From: Gillisia sp. CAL575
GTDB taxonomy: Bacteria > Bacteroidota > Bacteroidia > Flavobacteriales > Flavobacteriaceae
NCBI RefSeq assembly: GCF_000403785.1
Contig: NZ_APHJ01000021.1
Span: forward strand, 1-64,000
Reading direction: 5' to 3'
Length of the DNA stretch: 64,000 nucleotides
Made by a program: the position numbers and the translations under genes. Positions within the stretch are counted from its first letter, which is position 1, and each line of letters opens with the position of its first letter. Shown piece after piece: positions 7,358-16,050 of this stretch. Under the pieces are notes generated by a model. It saw nothing but the letters and a program-made list of their open reading frames with translations. It did not search any database and was not told where the DNA came from.

Positions 7358-7690
7358 ATGGGTTTAGCCAAAACAGAAATGTTTACCGACCAACAAAATG
7401 AAATTGCTCTTTTTGCAAAAGTTTTTGGGCATCCAGCGAGAGTTTCTATTTTACAACATTTGTTTAAAACTGACTCTTGTGTTTGTGGAGATTTAGTGAA
7501 CGAAATTGGATTGGCTCAACCTACAATTTCTCAACACCTAAAGGAACTTAAACATTTAGGTTTAATAAAAGGAAATGTGGAGGGAACAAGTGTTTGTTAC
7601 TGCATTCATAAAGAAAATTGGACAGCAATGAAAACTGTAATGTCCGAATTTCTTAATCAAGACCTAACTGAAAAAGAAGATTGCTGTTAA
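7358..7690 (+). CDS. arsR: ArsR-family metalloregulator
   Basis: This 110-residue winged-helix repressor is expected to leave DNA when it binds arsenite. The helix-turn-helix is at about 45-80 (GLAQPTISQHLKELKHLGLI), and the metal-binding segment is SCVCGDLVNE at about 41-50, a variant of the ELCVCDL motif, with more cysteines in SVCYCI near 87-92. It opens the arsR-arsC-acr3 operon; a GATTAATCG-containing dyad lies just after its stop (about 7698-7720). Start ATG follows an AT-rich leader; no strong ribosome binding site is visible, as usual in this phylum. Confidence 0.9.
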   Translation: MGLAKTEMFTDQQNEIALFAKVFGHPARVSILQHLFKTDSCVCGDLVNEIGLAQPTISQHLKELKHLGLIKGNVEGTSVCYCIHKENWTAMKTVMSEFLNQDLTEKEDCC

Positions 7691-7739
7691 AAAAATTTGA
7701 ATCGATTAATCGTATAATCGCAATAAACAAATAATTAAT

Positions 7740-8372
7740 ATGATAACAACCAAAACAGAGCTGTTTAAAGAAATAGAAAATCTAATCAAGAATTTAAAAC
7801 CCGAAATAATTTCAGATGAACGTAAAGCAGTTTTACAACCGCTAACTGATTTTATTCAGTCAAAAGTTTCAAGTGGTCAGGAAATTCGAATTAATTTTAT
7901 CTGTACTCACAATTCACGAAGAAGCCATTTATCACAAGTTTGGGCACAAACTATGGCTTACTATTTTAATATTAAAAATGTTTTTTGTTATTCAGGTGGT
8001 ACAGAGGCAACAGCACTTTTTCTAATAGTTGCAGAAACTTTGCATAAGTCAGGCTTTGAAGTCAAAACAATTTCAGAAGGTAGCAACCCTATTTACAGTA
8101 TTAAATATGCTGATAATGAACATCCTATTGTTGGATTTTCAAAAAAATTAGATGACGATTTTAACCCAAAGTCCGAATTTGCCGCAATTATGACTTGCTC
8201 ACAAGCTGATGGTGGTTGTCCATTTATTGCAGGTGCCGAAAAACGTATTCCAATAACTTTTGATGACCCAAAAGCATTTGACAACATGCCAAAACAAGCA
8301 GAAAAATACAATGAAAGAAGTTTGCAAATTGCAACCGAATTATTATACGTTTTCTCTCAAATAAACTCATAA
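7740..8372 (+). CDS. arsC: Arsenate reductase-like low-Mr phosphatase protein
   Basis: The protein has 210 residues with the phosphate-binding loop [18 protein letters not shown]: Cys55, then five residues, then Arg61-Ser62, the CX5R(S) signature of low-molecular-weight protein tyrosine phosphatases and thioredoxin-type arsenate reductases. C-terminal cysteines ([11 protein letters not shown]) could take part in the redox relay. It should reduce arsenate to arsenite, the substrate of the next gene's pump. The family is longer than classical ArsC, as usual in Bacteroidota. It lies between arsR and acr3 with short gaps (49 and 4 bases). Confidence 0.87.
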   Translation: MITTKTELFKEIENLIKNLKPEIISDERKAVLQPLTDFIQSKVSSGQEIRINFICTHNSRRSHLSQVWAQTMAYYFNIKNVFCYSGGTEATALFLIVAETLHKSGFEVKTISEGSNPIYSIKYADNEHPIVGFSKKLDDDFNPKSEFAAIMTCSQADGGCPFIAGAEKRIPITFDDPKAFDNMPKQAEKYNERSLQIATELLYVFSQINS

Positions 8373-8376
8373 AAAA

Positions 8377-9423
8377 ATGGCGACAAAAAAATTAAGTTTT
8401 CTTGATAGAAATCTAACATTATGGATATTTGTTGCAATGGCTATTGGAGTTGGACTTGGATATTTTATACCAACATTCCCTAATATTATAAACTCATTTA
8501 GTAACGGAACAACAAATATTCCGATTGCAATCGGTTTGATTTTAATGATGTATCCACCTTTAGCAAAAGTCAGTTATGCTTTGTTGCCAAAGGTTTTTAG
8601 AAATACAAAAATCCTTTCTATTTCGCTTATTTTAAATTGGATAATTGGTCCCGTTTTAATGTTTGTTTTAGCAATTACATTTTTACGTGATTATCCCGAA
8701 TATATGGTCGGATTAATTTTAATTGGTTTAGCACGCTGTATTGCAATGGTTTTAGTGTGGAATGACCTCGCAGAAGGAAGTAGTGAATATGGAGCTGGTT
8801 TGGTTGCTTTAAATAGTATTTTTCAAGTGTTTGCCTACAGTTTTTATGCGTGGATTTTTATAACGGTTCTTCCTCCCTATTTTGGTTTTGATGGTGCTAT
8901 TGTAGATATTTCCATTGGAACAATTGCAGAAAGCGTAGCAATTTATTTAGGGATTCCATTTGTGATGGGAATATTGAGCAGACTAATTTTGGTAAAACTA
9001 AAAGGCGAAAAATGGTACACACAAAAATTCATTCCGACAATTTCGCCTATGACATTAATTGCCTTATTATTTACAATAGTGGTTATGTTCTCGCTGAAAG
9101 GAGAATTAATTGTGGAAATCCCAATGGACGTTCTGATTATTGCGGTTCCTTTACTCATCTATTTTAGCTTAATGTTTATCATTGGATTTTTCATTACAAG
9201 AGCAACAGGAGCAGAATATGATAAAACAGCAGCAGTGGCTTTTACAGCAGCAGGAAATAATTTTGAATTAGCTATTGCAGTTGCTATTGCAGTCTTCGGA
9301 TTGAATTCGGGACAAGCATTTGCAGGAGTAATTGGTCCTTTAGTTGAAGTTCCTGCATTGATTTTATTGGTTCGAGTTTCCTTTTGGTTGCGGAAAAAGT
9401 ATTACGGAATAGCCAACGCTTAA
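8377..9423 (+). CDS. acr3: ACR3-family arsenite efflux permease
   Basis: This is a 348-residue inner-membrane protein with about ten hydrophobic segments. The Acr3 signatures are visible: [16 protein letters not shown] near 50, and [16 protein letters not shown] near 120 with the conserved Cys used for arsenite transport. It exports arsenite by proton exchange in known members. It starts 4 bases after arsC, so it is translated from the same message. The stop codon is inside the right flank repeat of the cassette. Confidence 0.93.
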   Translation: MATKKLSFLDRNLTLWIFVAMAIGVGLGYFIPTFPNIINSFSNGTTNIPIAIGLILMMYPPLAKVSYALLPKVFRNTKILSISLILNWIIGPVLMFVLAITFLRDYPEYMVGLILIGLARCIAMVLVWNDLAEGSSEYGAGLVALNSIFQVFAYSFYAWIFITVLPPYFGFDGAIVDISIGTIAESVAIYLGIPFVMGILSRLILVKLKGEKWYTQKFIPTISPMTLIALLFTIVVMFSLKGELIVEIPMDVLIIAVPLLIYFSLMFIIGFFITRATGAEYDKTAAVAFTAAGNNFELAIAVAIAVFGLNSGQAFAGVIGPLVEVPALILLVRVSFWLRKKYYGIANA

Positions 9424-9459
9424 AGCCATACACATTCGTAATTCACACCAGCCAACGCT
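9419..9459 (+). repeat. Right flank repeat of the ars cassette
   Basis: This is the partner of 7257-7297 (34 of 41 bases identical, same orientation). It covers the acr3 stop codon. Downstream, GCCAACGCT and GCTAACGCT motifs recur near 9412, 9451 and 9492. Confidence 0.55.
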
Positions 9460-9786
9460 ACACCAAAAATTGCAAAAGAGTATGTCATTGCTAACGCTGA
9501 AAACAAAAAAAAGCCAGTGGGTAACATCGGTTACGCGCAAATAGCGGCATTCTGGTGAAAAGTGCTATTTTAGACTGCAACTAACAAACAACAAAGCCTA
9601 CAAGGTGCCGTTGCTACTATCACTATTAGGGGTGAACAAATTTGTCAAACTTTCTGAATACTAAATTTTATATAGTTTATATTCAGCTACTTACCTCTAA
9701 AGATTTCGAAATACACAATAAACTCATCGCCACATGGTAATAAAAATATATATTTTATTCATCGTTTACCTTTTACGGAAATAAGC
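9460..9786. other. Gap after the ars cassette
   Basis: I find no gene in this 330-base gap. The segment 9490-9640 contains an imperfect palindrome (GCCAGTGGGTAACATCGG ... GCGGCATTCTGGTG) and is less AT-rich than its surroundings. It resembles the untranslated tails that follow mobile cassette genes in Bacteroidota, but I could not fit it to a defined recombination site. Confidence 0.4.
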
Positions 9787-10146
9787 TTACTGGCACTCAA
9801 TCCAACTTTTGGCCTCTTCCTTTTGGTCTATATTGAAGTACTTAATTTCGGCGTTGGTAAAAGGCTTCATAAATTGGGTTATCCAATCCTGCCATTGCTT
9901 GTTTCCTACCATTGCTATTTTTTCATAGTCTCTGGCGTGGGCCGTATCCATTTTGAGGTCTTCCCATAAACCAGGCAAGTCTCAACCAGTAAAATTGTCC
10001 ATTTCAAAATACCAACGAACCTTCATTCCCTTGTCCAGTATAGCGTGAATAAGTGGATGGATTTTTTCTATGTCTTCTTTTCTCAATTTGCCCGAAGCTT
10101 TTGTGGCAACAATATTTTTTTCTTTTAACTCGATTATTTGTAACAT
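9787..10146 (-). pseudogene. SpoIIAA-like protein gene with an in-frame stop
   Basis: From ATG at 10144-10146 the frame encodes MLQIIELKEKNIVATKASGK and 34 further residues, meets TGA at 9982-9984, then continues in the same frame as DLPGLWEDLKMDTAHARDYE to a stop at 9787. Together the 119 residues form a complete SpoIIAA-like (STAS-fold) protein like the one at 15237-15593. At the stop position relatives have Trp (FEGWK in the intact paralogue), so TGG to TGA is the simplest explanation. The gene ends the P1B-4 ATPase operon. The break may be recent because the rest of the frame is intact. A short protein from an internal start is possible but unlikely to fold. Confidence 0.8.
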
Positions 10147-10169
10147 TTCATATAGTTTTTAATTAATTA

Positions 10170-10346
10170 TTATCCTTCTAAATCGTAAAACCATTCTTCA
10201 GCCATTACAATCGCTTCTGCGATAGCTTTTTTCTCTGAGTAATTCTTCTCATTAACTAATTTCCTGGCAATTTCCAGTGCCTTTTCTTTAACTCGTGAGT
10301 CAAGAGAATCAAGGTCGGTCTTAAAATCTTCGAACATCCAATCCAT
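10170..10346 (-). CDS. 58-residue helical protein
   Basis: This short frame starts MDWMFEDFKTDLDSLDSRVK and contains EKALEIARKLVNEKNYSEKK and IAEAIVMAEEWF. It is mostly helical and charged, without a membrane segment. The pattern KALEIA..L..E....AIA.AI..A..W is shared by small uncharacterised proteins found near stress genes in many bacteria; that match is from memory. It lies 23 bases upstream of the broken SpoIIAA-like gene and 10 bases after the permease stop, so it is part of the same operon. Function unknown. Confidence 0.6.
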   Translation of the reverse strand: MDWMFEDFKTDLDSLDSRVKEKALEIARKLVNEKNYSEKKAIAEAIVMAEEWFYDLEG

Positions 10347-10356
10347 ATATTTTTGT

Positions 10357-11673
10357 TTAATGATTGAACAATTCCTTTTCCTTTTCAGGATCTATGTTTT
10401 CCTTTGATTTTTTATCCAAAAAATAATCCAGTACAATACCCACGATTATGGCAACTGCAAATGCCGCATATACTTGCCAATTGAATTGAATTATTAAGGA
10501 TAGACTTATGAGTATCGCCAAAATGGGTAAAATAGGCACTCTTCCTATAGCTAAAGGAACTTTAAAAGGTCGTTCTTGCTTAGGTGATTTAAACCGTAGT
10601 ACAATAAGTGCAATATTCACGGCTACAAATACAAGCAAAGCACCTAAAGAGGACATACCTGCTACAATTTTAATATCGCCCAGGAGTAAAAACCCAGCAA
10701 CTGAGGCCATAACCACGAGGGTTGTAACCCAAGGAACCTTTTGGGCATTTGTTTTGGTCATAAACTTTGGTAGCTCTCCAACACTTGCCATTCCAAAAAG
10801 CAACCTGCTTATGGAAATAATACCACTAAAGGCAGCATTGGCTGTGGCAAAAAGTGCAGCAATTGCTAATACGATAGGCAACCAACTGTTTAAGTTAGAT
10901 GCCGCAAGTGATAATGGCGAATCCACTCCTGCCAAAGCAGAAGGATCTGCGATATTTAAAACCGTAAATGCAATAAACAAGTAAATGATTGTGGTAATAA
11001 CCATAGTTAGTAAAAAAGCACGAGGAATTGTCTTTCCAGGATTTTTAACTTCCGAACCCAAGGCTGCCATATGTTCAAAACCTGTATATATAAAGAATAA
11101 TGTTGCCGTAGCCGCCAAAGTTCCAGAAATTGATTCTACTTTAAAAAACTCTGCCTTGGGTGGGCCAGTTTCCATAAGTCCAAACACTATCAAAAGTAAC
11201 AATCCCAACAGTTGAATGCTGACCATAATAATATTTGCGGTAGATGATTTTTTAATGCCAGTAATACTTACCAAGGAGAGCAATATTAAAATTCCATAAC
11301 TAATCAAAAGAGCGGGTACACTAAAAAATGTATTGAAATATCCTGCAAAAGCCAACAGTACTGCTGCAATTGTAGCCGAGCTATGAAAAGCAATTGTCCA
11401 CCCAGTGAGAAATGAGGGTATATCCACCTTTGGAAAAGCTTTTCTTACAAATATGAATTCCGCTCCAGCATTGGGGTAGGTAGAGGATAATTCGGCATAA
11501 GACATTGCCGAAACACTTGCAGCAATGGCTGCGAATATGAAACTCAACCATAGGTCGGTACCTGCCTGTCCTGCTGCAGCCCCTATAACCGTATAAATTC
11601 CAGCTCCCACGATAGTACCTACACCGTAAAAGGTCAACCGAAGAGTTCCCAAAGATTTTTTTAATTCTGACAT
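10357..11673 (-). CDS. APC-superfamily amino acid permease
   Basis: The protein has 438 residues and about twelve membrane segments. The N-terminus LRLTFYGVGTIVGAGIYTVIG contains the GxGxxxGxGI(Y) substrate-binding loop of the APC fold. It takes up (or exchanges) amino acids or amines; the substrate cannot be read from the sequence. It sits in the middle of the P1B-4 ATPase/Fur operon, so a link to metal stress, for example supply of a metal-binding amino acid, is possible but speculative. Length and segment pattern are complete. Confidence 0.88.
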   Translation of the reverse strand: MSELKKSLGTLRLTFYGVGTIVGAGIYTVIGAAAGQAGTDLWLSFIFAAIAASVSAMSYAELSSTYPNAGAEFIFVRKAFPKVDIPSFLTGWTIAFHSSATIAAVLLAFAGYFNTFFSVPALLISYGILILLSLVSITGIKKSSTANIIMVSIQLLGLLLLIVFGLMETGPPKAEFFKVESISGTLAATATLFFIYTGFEHMAALGSEVKNPGKTIPRAFLLTMVITTIIYLFIAFTVLNIADPSALAGVDSPLSLAASNLNSWLPIVLAIAALFATANAAFSGIISISRLLFGMASVGELPKFMTKTNAQKVPWVTTLVVMASVAGFLLLGDIKIVAGMSSLGALLVFVAVNIALIVLRFKSPKQERPFKVPLAIGRVPILPILAILISLSLIIQFNWQVYAAFAVAIIVGIVLDYFLDKKSKENIDPEKEKELFNH

Positions 11674-11702
11674 AATAATTCCTATTTAATATTCATTTCA
11701 GA

Positions 11703-11890
11703 CTAACTTAAATTTCTATTCTTCATTTCAAATTTTACTTTCCCAAAATTCACAGCTTCTTCTTTTAAAAAATCTAATACTCTCGTAAAATATTTATCAC
11801 AGGGAGGCCGGCAATAATAGCAAGAAATGCCGTACCTGCGGCCAGACACATAATTACTACCACTACCAAAAAATTCATTTTCTTATGCAT
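11703..11890 (-). pseudogene. Small membrane protein, possibly frameshifted
   Basis: From ATG at 11888-11890 a 38-residue frame (stop at 11774-11776) encodes one membrane helix, with NFLVVVVIMCLAAGTAFLAI in the centre. The neighbouring frame continues past that stop with FTRVLDFLKEEAVNFGKVKF and ends at 11703-11705; this tail looks like real protein sequence. A single-base indel near 11800 could have split one gene of about 60 residues. Alternatively the 38-residue protein is complete. The start overlaps the end of the Fur-like gene by 16 bases, suggesting coupled translation. Confidence 0.45.
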
Positions 11891-12309
11891 TTTTTACATA
11901 TCCCTTTCAATACCAGATTCACATCAGTAGTTTTATAGCTATCCGGTAAGCTTTCCTTTGATATTTTATTAGGCAAACAGATCGTTTTCCTACAATCGGT
12001 ACAATGAAAGTGCATATGTAAATCTGTACCGTATTTACCCGTGGTGTTTTCATCAGAAACTGCATATTTCGCAATGGCTGTTCCATCGTCGATTTGATGC
12101 ACCATACGCTTTTCCTCAAAAAGCTTTATCGCCCTATAAAATGTGGTTTTATTAGCTGTTTTATTTTTTTCGCTCTTGATGACAAAGACCTTTTGCATTT
12201 CATTCAAGGTTAGGGCATAGGTTTTCCTTTTGAGGTATTTGTAAATCTTCAACCTCATTTCTGTGGGCCGTATTTCTTTGGTTAATAATACTTTTTCAAT
12301 CTTTGTCAT
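11875..12309 (-). CDS. Fur-family transcriptional regulator (copy 1)
   Basis: This 144-residue protein has the Fur layout: winged helix at about 10-85 (RPTEMRLKIYKYL..., TTFYRAIKLFEEKRMVHQI) and the dimer/metal domain with LHMHFHCTDC and CKKC near the end (Cys103, Cys106, Cys138, Cys141), which form the structural zinc site. Such regulators sense Fe, Zn, Mn or peroxide. Here it follows the P1B-4 ATPase gene by 46 bases on the same strand and probably controls that operon. A second Fur-like gene of similar design lies at 15620-16036. Which metal it senses cannot be told. Confidence 0.88.
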   Translation of the reverse strand: MTKIEKVLLTKEIRPTEMRLKIYKYLKRKTYALTLNEMQKVFVIKSEKNKTANKTTFYRAIKLFEEKRMVHQIDDGTAIAKYAVSDENTTGKYGTDLHMHFHCTDCRKTICLPNKISKESLPDSYKTTDVNLVLKGICKKCIRK

Positions 12310-12355
12310 TCTTCCTGGGTTTCAAAAAATAAACACTTCAATTGCCATTATATAA

Positions 12356-14890
12356 CTATGATTTTTTATAAGCTAAGAGCCGTAATGCATTGAATACTAC
12401 CAGTAGGGTTGAACCTTCATGTATTACAACGGCAATACCGATATTGGCCCAACCGAATATAGTAGCTGGAATAAGCAGGGACACAATACCAAGGCTTACC
12501 CAAAGATTTTGCTTTATGATTGCCTTTGCTTTTCTGCTCAACCCAATGGCAAAGGGCAAAGTTTCCAATTTGTCTGCCATCAGCGCAATGTCCGCAGTTT
12601 CGAGAGCGACATCGCTGCCCGCTGCTCCCATTGCGATTCCCACAGTACTGTTTGCCATTGCAGGGGCATCGTTTACTCCATCTCCTATCATAGCAACTTT
12701 GGATTCCTGTTCTTTTAATTTTTTGATAGCCTCTACCTTTTCTTCGGGCAATAAACTACCCCAGGCATCGGTCAACCCAATTTCTTTCGCTACTGCATCG
12801 GCTACTTTTTGGTTGTCTCCGGTTAGCATTATCATCCGTTTAATACCTAGCTCTTTCAATTTGATTAAAGTAGCTTTTGCTGACTCACGAGGGGTGTCCA
12901 TTAGGGCGATGATTCCTATAAACTCTTTATTTTTTCTTATAAGCATGGTTGTGTTACCGCCACCTTCAAGTTCTCTTACCTTCCCCGTTATATTATCAGA
13001 AGGTTTGTTATCATCTAGATCTTGATACAGATCGAGATTTCCAACATATATTTCATCCTTTCCTAAGGATGCTTTAATACCTTTTCCCAAAACAGCTTCT
13101 AAGTTGGAAGCTTCGGGTATTTCCTTTCCATTAAGGATCTCCTTCCCATCTCGAACCACTGCTTTTGCCAGAGGATGGTCACTTAGGCTTTCTACTGCAA
13201 CTGCTATTTTTAGAAGCTCTTCTTCGCTCAAATTACCTAAAGCTACTATCTGAGTAAGTTTAGGTTTCCCTTCAGTTAGGGTGCCGGTTTTGTCAAATGC
13301 CAAAGCCGTCAATTCTCCTAAATCCTCCAAAGGCCTACCTCCTTTGATAAGCACTCCACCCTTTGCCGCTCGTGCTACGCCGCTCAAAACAGCACTCGGT
13401 GTGGAAATTGCCAGTGCACAAGGACTTGCAGCAACCAATACTGCCATAGCCCTGTAGAAGCTTGCACTAAATGGCTCATCGATCACCAAAAAAGCAAAAA
13501 GTAAAATACCTACGAGGATAAGTACAGAAGGCACAAAGTACTTTTCAAACTTATCGGTAAGCAACTGAGTCGGGGATTTTTGTGTTTGTGCCTCGTTGAC
13601 CAGTTTGACCAATCGCGACAGGGTAGAATCTTTTGCTTCCTTGATGACTTTTACTTCAAGCGTGTTATTACCGTTGATAGTTCCAGCAAAAACACGGTTT
13701 TCATCTTTAATCTCATCATCCTGAGAATACTCCTTGCTTGTGTCTTCTACGGGAAATTTATCCACTGGCACGCTTTCTCCTGTAATTGGGGCTTGGTTGA
13801 CACTACTTTTTCCATTTACCACAACACCATCGGCAGATATTTTGCTATTGGGTTTGACAACAATAATATCACCAATACTCAATTTTTCAATCCCCACTTC
13901 TTCGGTCTTGCCACCCTTTTTCAACAAGGCCGTTTTTGGTGCGAGATCGGCAAGTGCCGCAATGGATTTTCTGGCCTTGTTCATTGCATAATGTTCAAGT
14001 GCGTGTCCCAAACTAAAAAGAAACAATAAAAGCGCACCTTCAGCCCATTCACCCAAAATGGCGGCTCCAATAGCGGCGACCAACATTAAAAAGTCAATCT
14101 CAAAGCCCCCTTTTGCCACTGTTTCAATGGCTTCTTTGGCCGTAAAGTAGCCTCCAAAGAAATACGCTCCTATATACAGGGAGAGGCTGACCCAATCTGG
14201 GATGGAATCCACATACGAGAGCCCAAAACCTATTCCGAGAAGCGCACCGCAGATAATGGAAAAAATAAGCTCGGTGTTCTTTCCGAAAATCCCCCCGTGT
14301 TCGTGGGAATGCTCTTCGCCGGCGCCGTGACTTTCTCCTTCTTTGTGTTTGTGATTTGCATCCCCAGTTTGTTCTCTGTCTTTAGAGTTGTCAATGGGCT
14401 GTCTTCTGTTAAAACCATTTTCGTCAGCAGACGAGCTCTTTTTAATTTTGAGAGTATCCTTTTTGAGTCTTTCGGAGATATGGTCAAAACTTGTTTCCTT
14501 TTTGTTGTATTCCAGACGTATCATACCCGCAGCATTAACCGAGGCTTCCAAAACCCCCTTAATTCCCAAAAGATTCTTTTCAATGGTTCGTGCTTGACGT
14601 GTATGCCTAATTCCCTTCACTTCTATAAGTAGATGACCATACTTTTCAGTGATTTTTGCACCTGTTTGTTCTGCCATAGATTGAATACGATCTATAGAGA
14701 TAACATCCGGATCATAATGAAAACAAAGCTGAGGTGTAGCGTCTGCTTTTTCATCGGCAATATGTACCTTTTCGATACCATCTTTCTCCTCCAATTTACT
14801 AATAAGTCTTTCCACGCAAGTGTCCTTTTCATTGGGCACTTGGGGAAGTATGACTGGTATTTCAATTTTTAGTTTTTCCATTTTGATCAA
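12356..14890 (-). CDS. P1B-4-type heavy-metal translocating ATPase
   Basis: This is an 844-residue inner-membrane metal pump. The N-terminal ~150 residues look like two HMA-type folds without CxxC, followed by a His-rich stretch (HKHKEGESHG and HSHEHGG) near 180-200. The P-type motifs DKTGTLTEGKP, MLTGDN and GDGVNDAPA are all present. The membrane metal site reads Ser489-Pro-Cys instead of CPC, and the last helices contain HEGSTLLVV; SPC plus HEG(G/S)(T) defines the P1B-4 group, whose members export Co, Ni, Fe or Zn. It is longer than most P1B-4 pumps because of the N-terminal extension. It heads an operon with Fur-like copy 1. Confidence 0.92.
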   Translation of the reverse strand: MIKMEKLKIEIPVILPQVPNEKDTCVERLISKLEEKDGIEKVHIADEKADATPQLCFHYDPDVISIDRIQSMAEQTGAKITEKYGHLLIEVKGIRHTRQARTIEKNLLGIKGVLEASVNAAGMIRLEYNKKETSFDHISERLKKDTLKIKKSSSADENGFNRRQPIDNSKDREQTGDANHKHKEGESHGAGEEHSHEHGGIFGKNTELIFSIICGALLGIGFGLSYVDSIPDWVSLSLYIGAYFFGGYFTAKEAIETVAKGGFEIDFLMLVAAIGAAILGEWAEGALLLFLFSLGHALEHYAMNKARKSIAALADLAPKTALLKKGGKTEEVGIEKLSIGDIIVVKPNSKISADGVVVNGKSSVNQAPITGESVPVDKFPVEDTSKEYSQDDEIKDENRVFAGTINGNNTLEVKVIKEAKDSTLSRLVKLVNEAQTQKSPTQLLTDKFEKYFVPSVLILVGILLFAFLVIDEPFSASFYRAMAVLVAASPCALAISTPSAVLSGVARAAKGGVLIKGGRPLEDLGELTALAFDKTGTLTEGKPKLTQIVALGNLSEEELLKIAVAVESLSDHPLAKAVVRDGKEILNGKEIPEASNLEAVLGKGIKASLGKDEIYVGNLDLYQDLDDNKPSDNITGKVRELEGGGNTTMLIRKNKEFIGIIALMDTPRESAKATLIKLKELGIKRMIMLTGDNQKVADAVAKEIGLTDAWGSLLPEEKVEAIKKLKEQESKVAMIGDGVNDAPAMANSTVGIAMGAAGSDVALETADIALMADKLETLPFAIGLSRKAKAIIKQNLWVSLGIVSLLIPATIFGWANIGIAVVIHEGSTLLVVFNALRLLAYKKS

Positions 14891-14961
14891 GTTATTTTTA
14901 ATTCATACCGTATTCTTCTAAGAATCATTCTTTCCTTAGGATAAGTTGTGCAATTTGAATT

Positions 14962-15147
14962 TCAATGACATCTCCCAGTCCGGGTATAGTCCAGATATAC
15001 AGAAAGTTGATTGCTTTCCACCTTAATAGGTTCATATTCATTATTGGCTATAATCATTATATGCCCTTCCTGAGTCCTGTAAATAGTTTGGGCCTGAATG
15101 CTTAAAGCAGCAAAAAAAATAAATATTACTGAATTTATTGTTTTCAT
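14962..15147 (-). CDS. Small exported protein, unknown function
   Basis: I start it at the Met codon at 15147, which gives a signal peptide (MKTINSVIFIFFAALSIQAQ, cleavage after AQA/Q region) and a mature part of about 42 residues; a longer frame from 15195 would bury this signal. The mature part begins TIYRTQEGHIMIIANNEYEP and has no cysteine pair or known motif. It is the last gene of the CusBA/Fur/SpoIIAA cluster. Periplasmic location is likely; function is unknown. Confidence 0.55.
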   Translation of the reverse strand: MKTINSVIFIFFAALSIQAQTIYRTQEGHIMIIANNEYEPIKVESNQLSVYLDYTRTGRCH

Positions 15148-15236
15148 AATTTTAAATTTAATATAATCTAAAATTTTCATACGTATACAGCTCACATTTC
15201 GTTATATAAAAGAAAACAGAGGTACACTAATGCGGA

Positions 15237-15593
15237 TCAGTTTTCTTTATTTAACCATTTTTTAGCATCGTCTTTTTCTTCGACCTTAAAAAATTTTATA
15301 TGCGCCCTGGTAAACAGCATCAAAACTTCCGTAAATTGCTCTTGCCATTCAACACTTCCTACCAAAGCCACTTTTATTAAATGTTCTTCATTGGGAAGTT
15401 CAAGTTCAATGCCTTTCCAATACATACTTGCCTTCCAACCTTCAAAATTTTTCATCTCTATGTACCACTTAACCTCTTGATGAGCCATTATATGTTCTGT
15501 TAAGACCGGTATCAGGTTTTCATAATCCTTGATATCTAGTTTATTTTGAGCCACCATATATACTGTGCTTTGTTTTTTAAAAATTGAGATCAT
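15237..15593 (-). CDS. SpoIIAA-like (STAS-fold) protein, intact copy
   Basis: The protein is 118 residues with the alternating strand-helix pattern of SpoIIAA-like proteins (PF11964 type): VKWYIEMKNFEGWKASMYWK in the middle and HIKFFKVEEKDDAKKWL at the end. The family binds lipophilic or membrane-linked ligands in some members, but its role in Bacteroidota is not known. It lies 26 bases after Fur-like copy 2 on the same strand. The island's other copy (9787-10146) carries a nonsense mutation, and a diverged third copy is at 23498-23872, so this family is repeatedly associated with metal-resistance genes here. Confidence 0.8.
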   Translation of the reverse strand: MISIFKKQSTVYMVAQNKLDIKDYENLIPVLTEHIMAHQEVKWYIEMKNFEGWKASMYWKGIELELPNEEHLIKVALVGSVEWQEQFTEVLMLFTRAHIKFFKVEEKDDAKKWLNKEN

Positions 15594-15619
15594 TTCAATA
15601 ATATTTAAAAATCCATATC

Positions 15620-16036
15620 TTAGTTTAAATTATTACTGCATTTCCCACATATACCTTTTACCACTAGATTGATATCTTCAGTGATATAGCCTTCGGGCAA
15701 ATTAATATGCGGGATTTTATGCTCTGTCAAGCAAACCGTTTCCTCACAGTTATTGCAATGAAAATGTAGATGTAGGTCATTGCCGACCTCACATTCTGCT
15801 TCACATAGAGCGTACTTTATAACTCCAGTTCCATCTTGGATTTGATGTACAATTCCTTTTTCTTCAAATGTTTTCATAGTTCTAAAAAGAGTACTCCTTT
15901 CAGAAATTTTAAAATCCTTTTCCAAATCACCTAGACTTATGGCCACCTTCAATTCTGCCAGTCGCTTGTAGGTCATCAAGCGCATTGCAGTAGGCCTTAT
16001 TCCCCTACTTTCCAATAATTGAATTATTTTTTCCAT
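15620..16036 (-). CDS. Fur-family transcriptional regulator (copy 2)
   Basis: This 138-residue protein is built like copy 1 at 11875: RPTAMRLMTYKRLAELKVAI and STLFRTMKTFEEKGIVHQIQ form the winged helix, and LHLHFHCNNC with CGKC at the end (Cys94, Cys97, Cys130, Cys133) form the structural zinc site. It lies 14 bases after the PII-like gene and is co-transcribed with the RND pump genes, so it likely regulates them by metal. The two Fur copies are clearly diverged, so they probably differ in operator or metal preference. Confidence 0.87.
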   Translation of the reverse strand: MEKIIQLLESRGIRPTAMRLMTYKRLAELKVAISLGDLEKDFKISERSTLFRTMKTFEEKGIVHQIQDGTGVIKYALCEAECEVGNDLHLHFHCNNCEETVCLTEHKIPHINLPEGYITEDINLVVKGICGKCSNNLN

Positions 16037-16050
16037 TTACTATAAAGAGT

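Noticed and set aside
9412-9640. Integron attC site after acr3
   Set aside because: GCCAACGCT/GCTAACGCT motifs and an imperfect palindrome suggested an attC, but I could not fit the paired R and L boxes, and no integron integrase is visible.
13580-14029. 149-residue plus-strand frame inside the P1B-4 ATPase gene
   Set aside because: It is antisense to a well-conserved gene and has no family resemblance.
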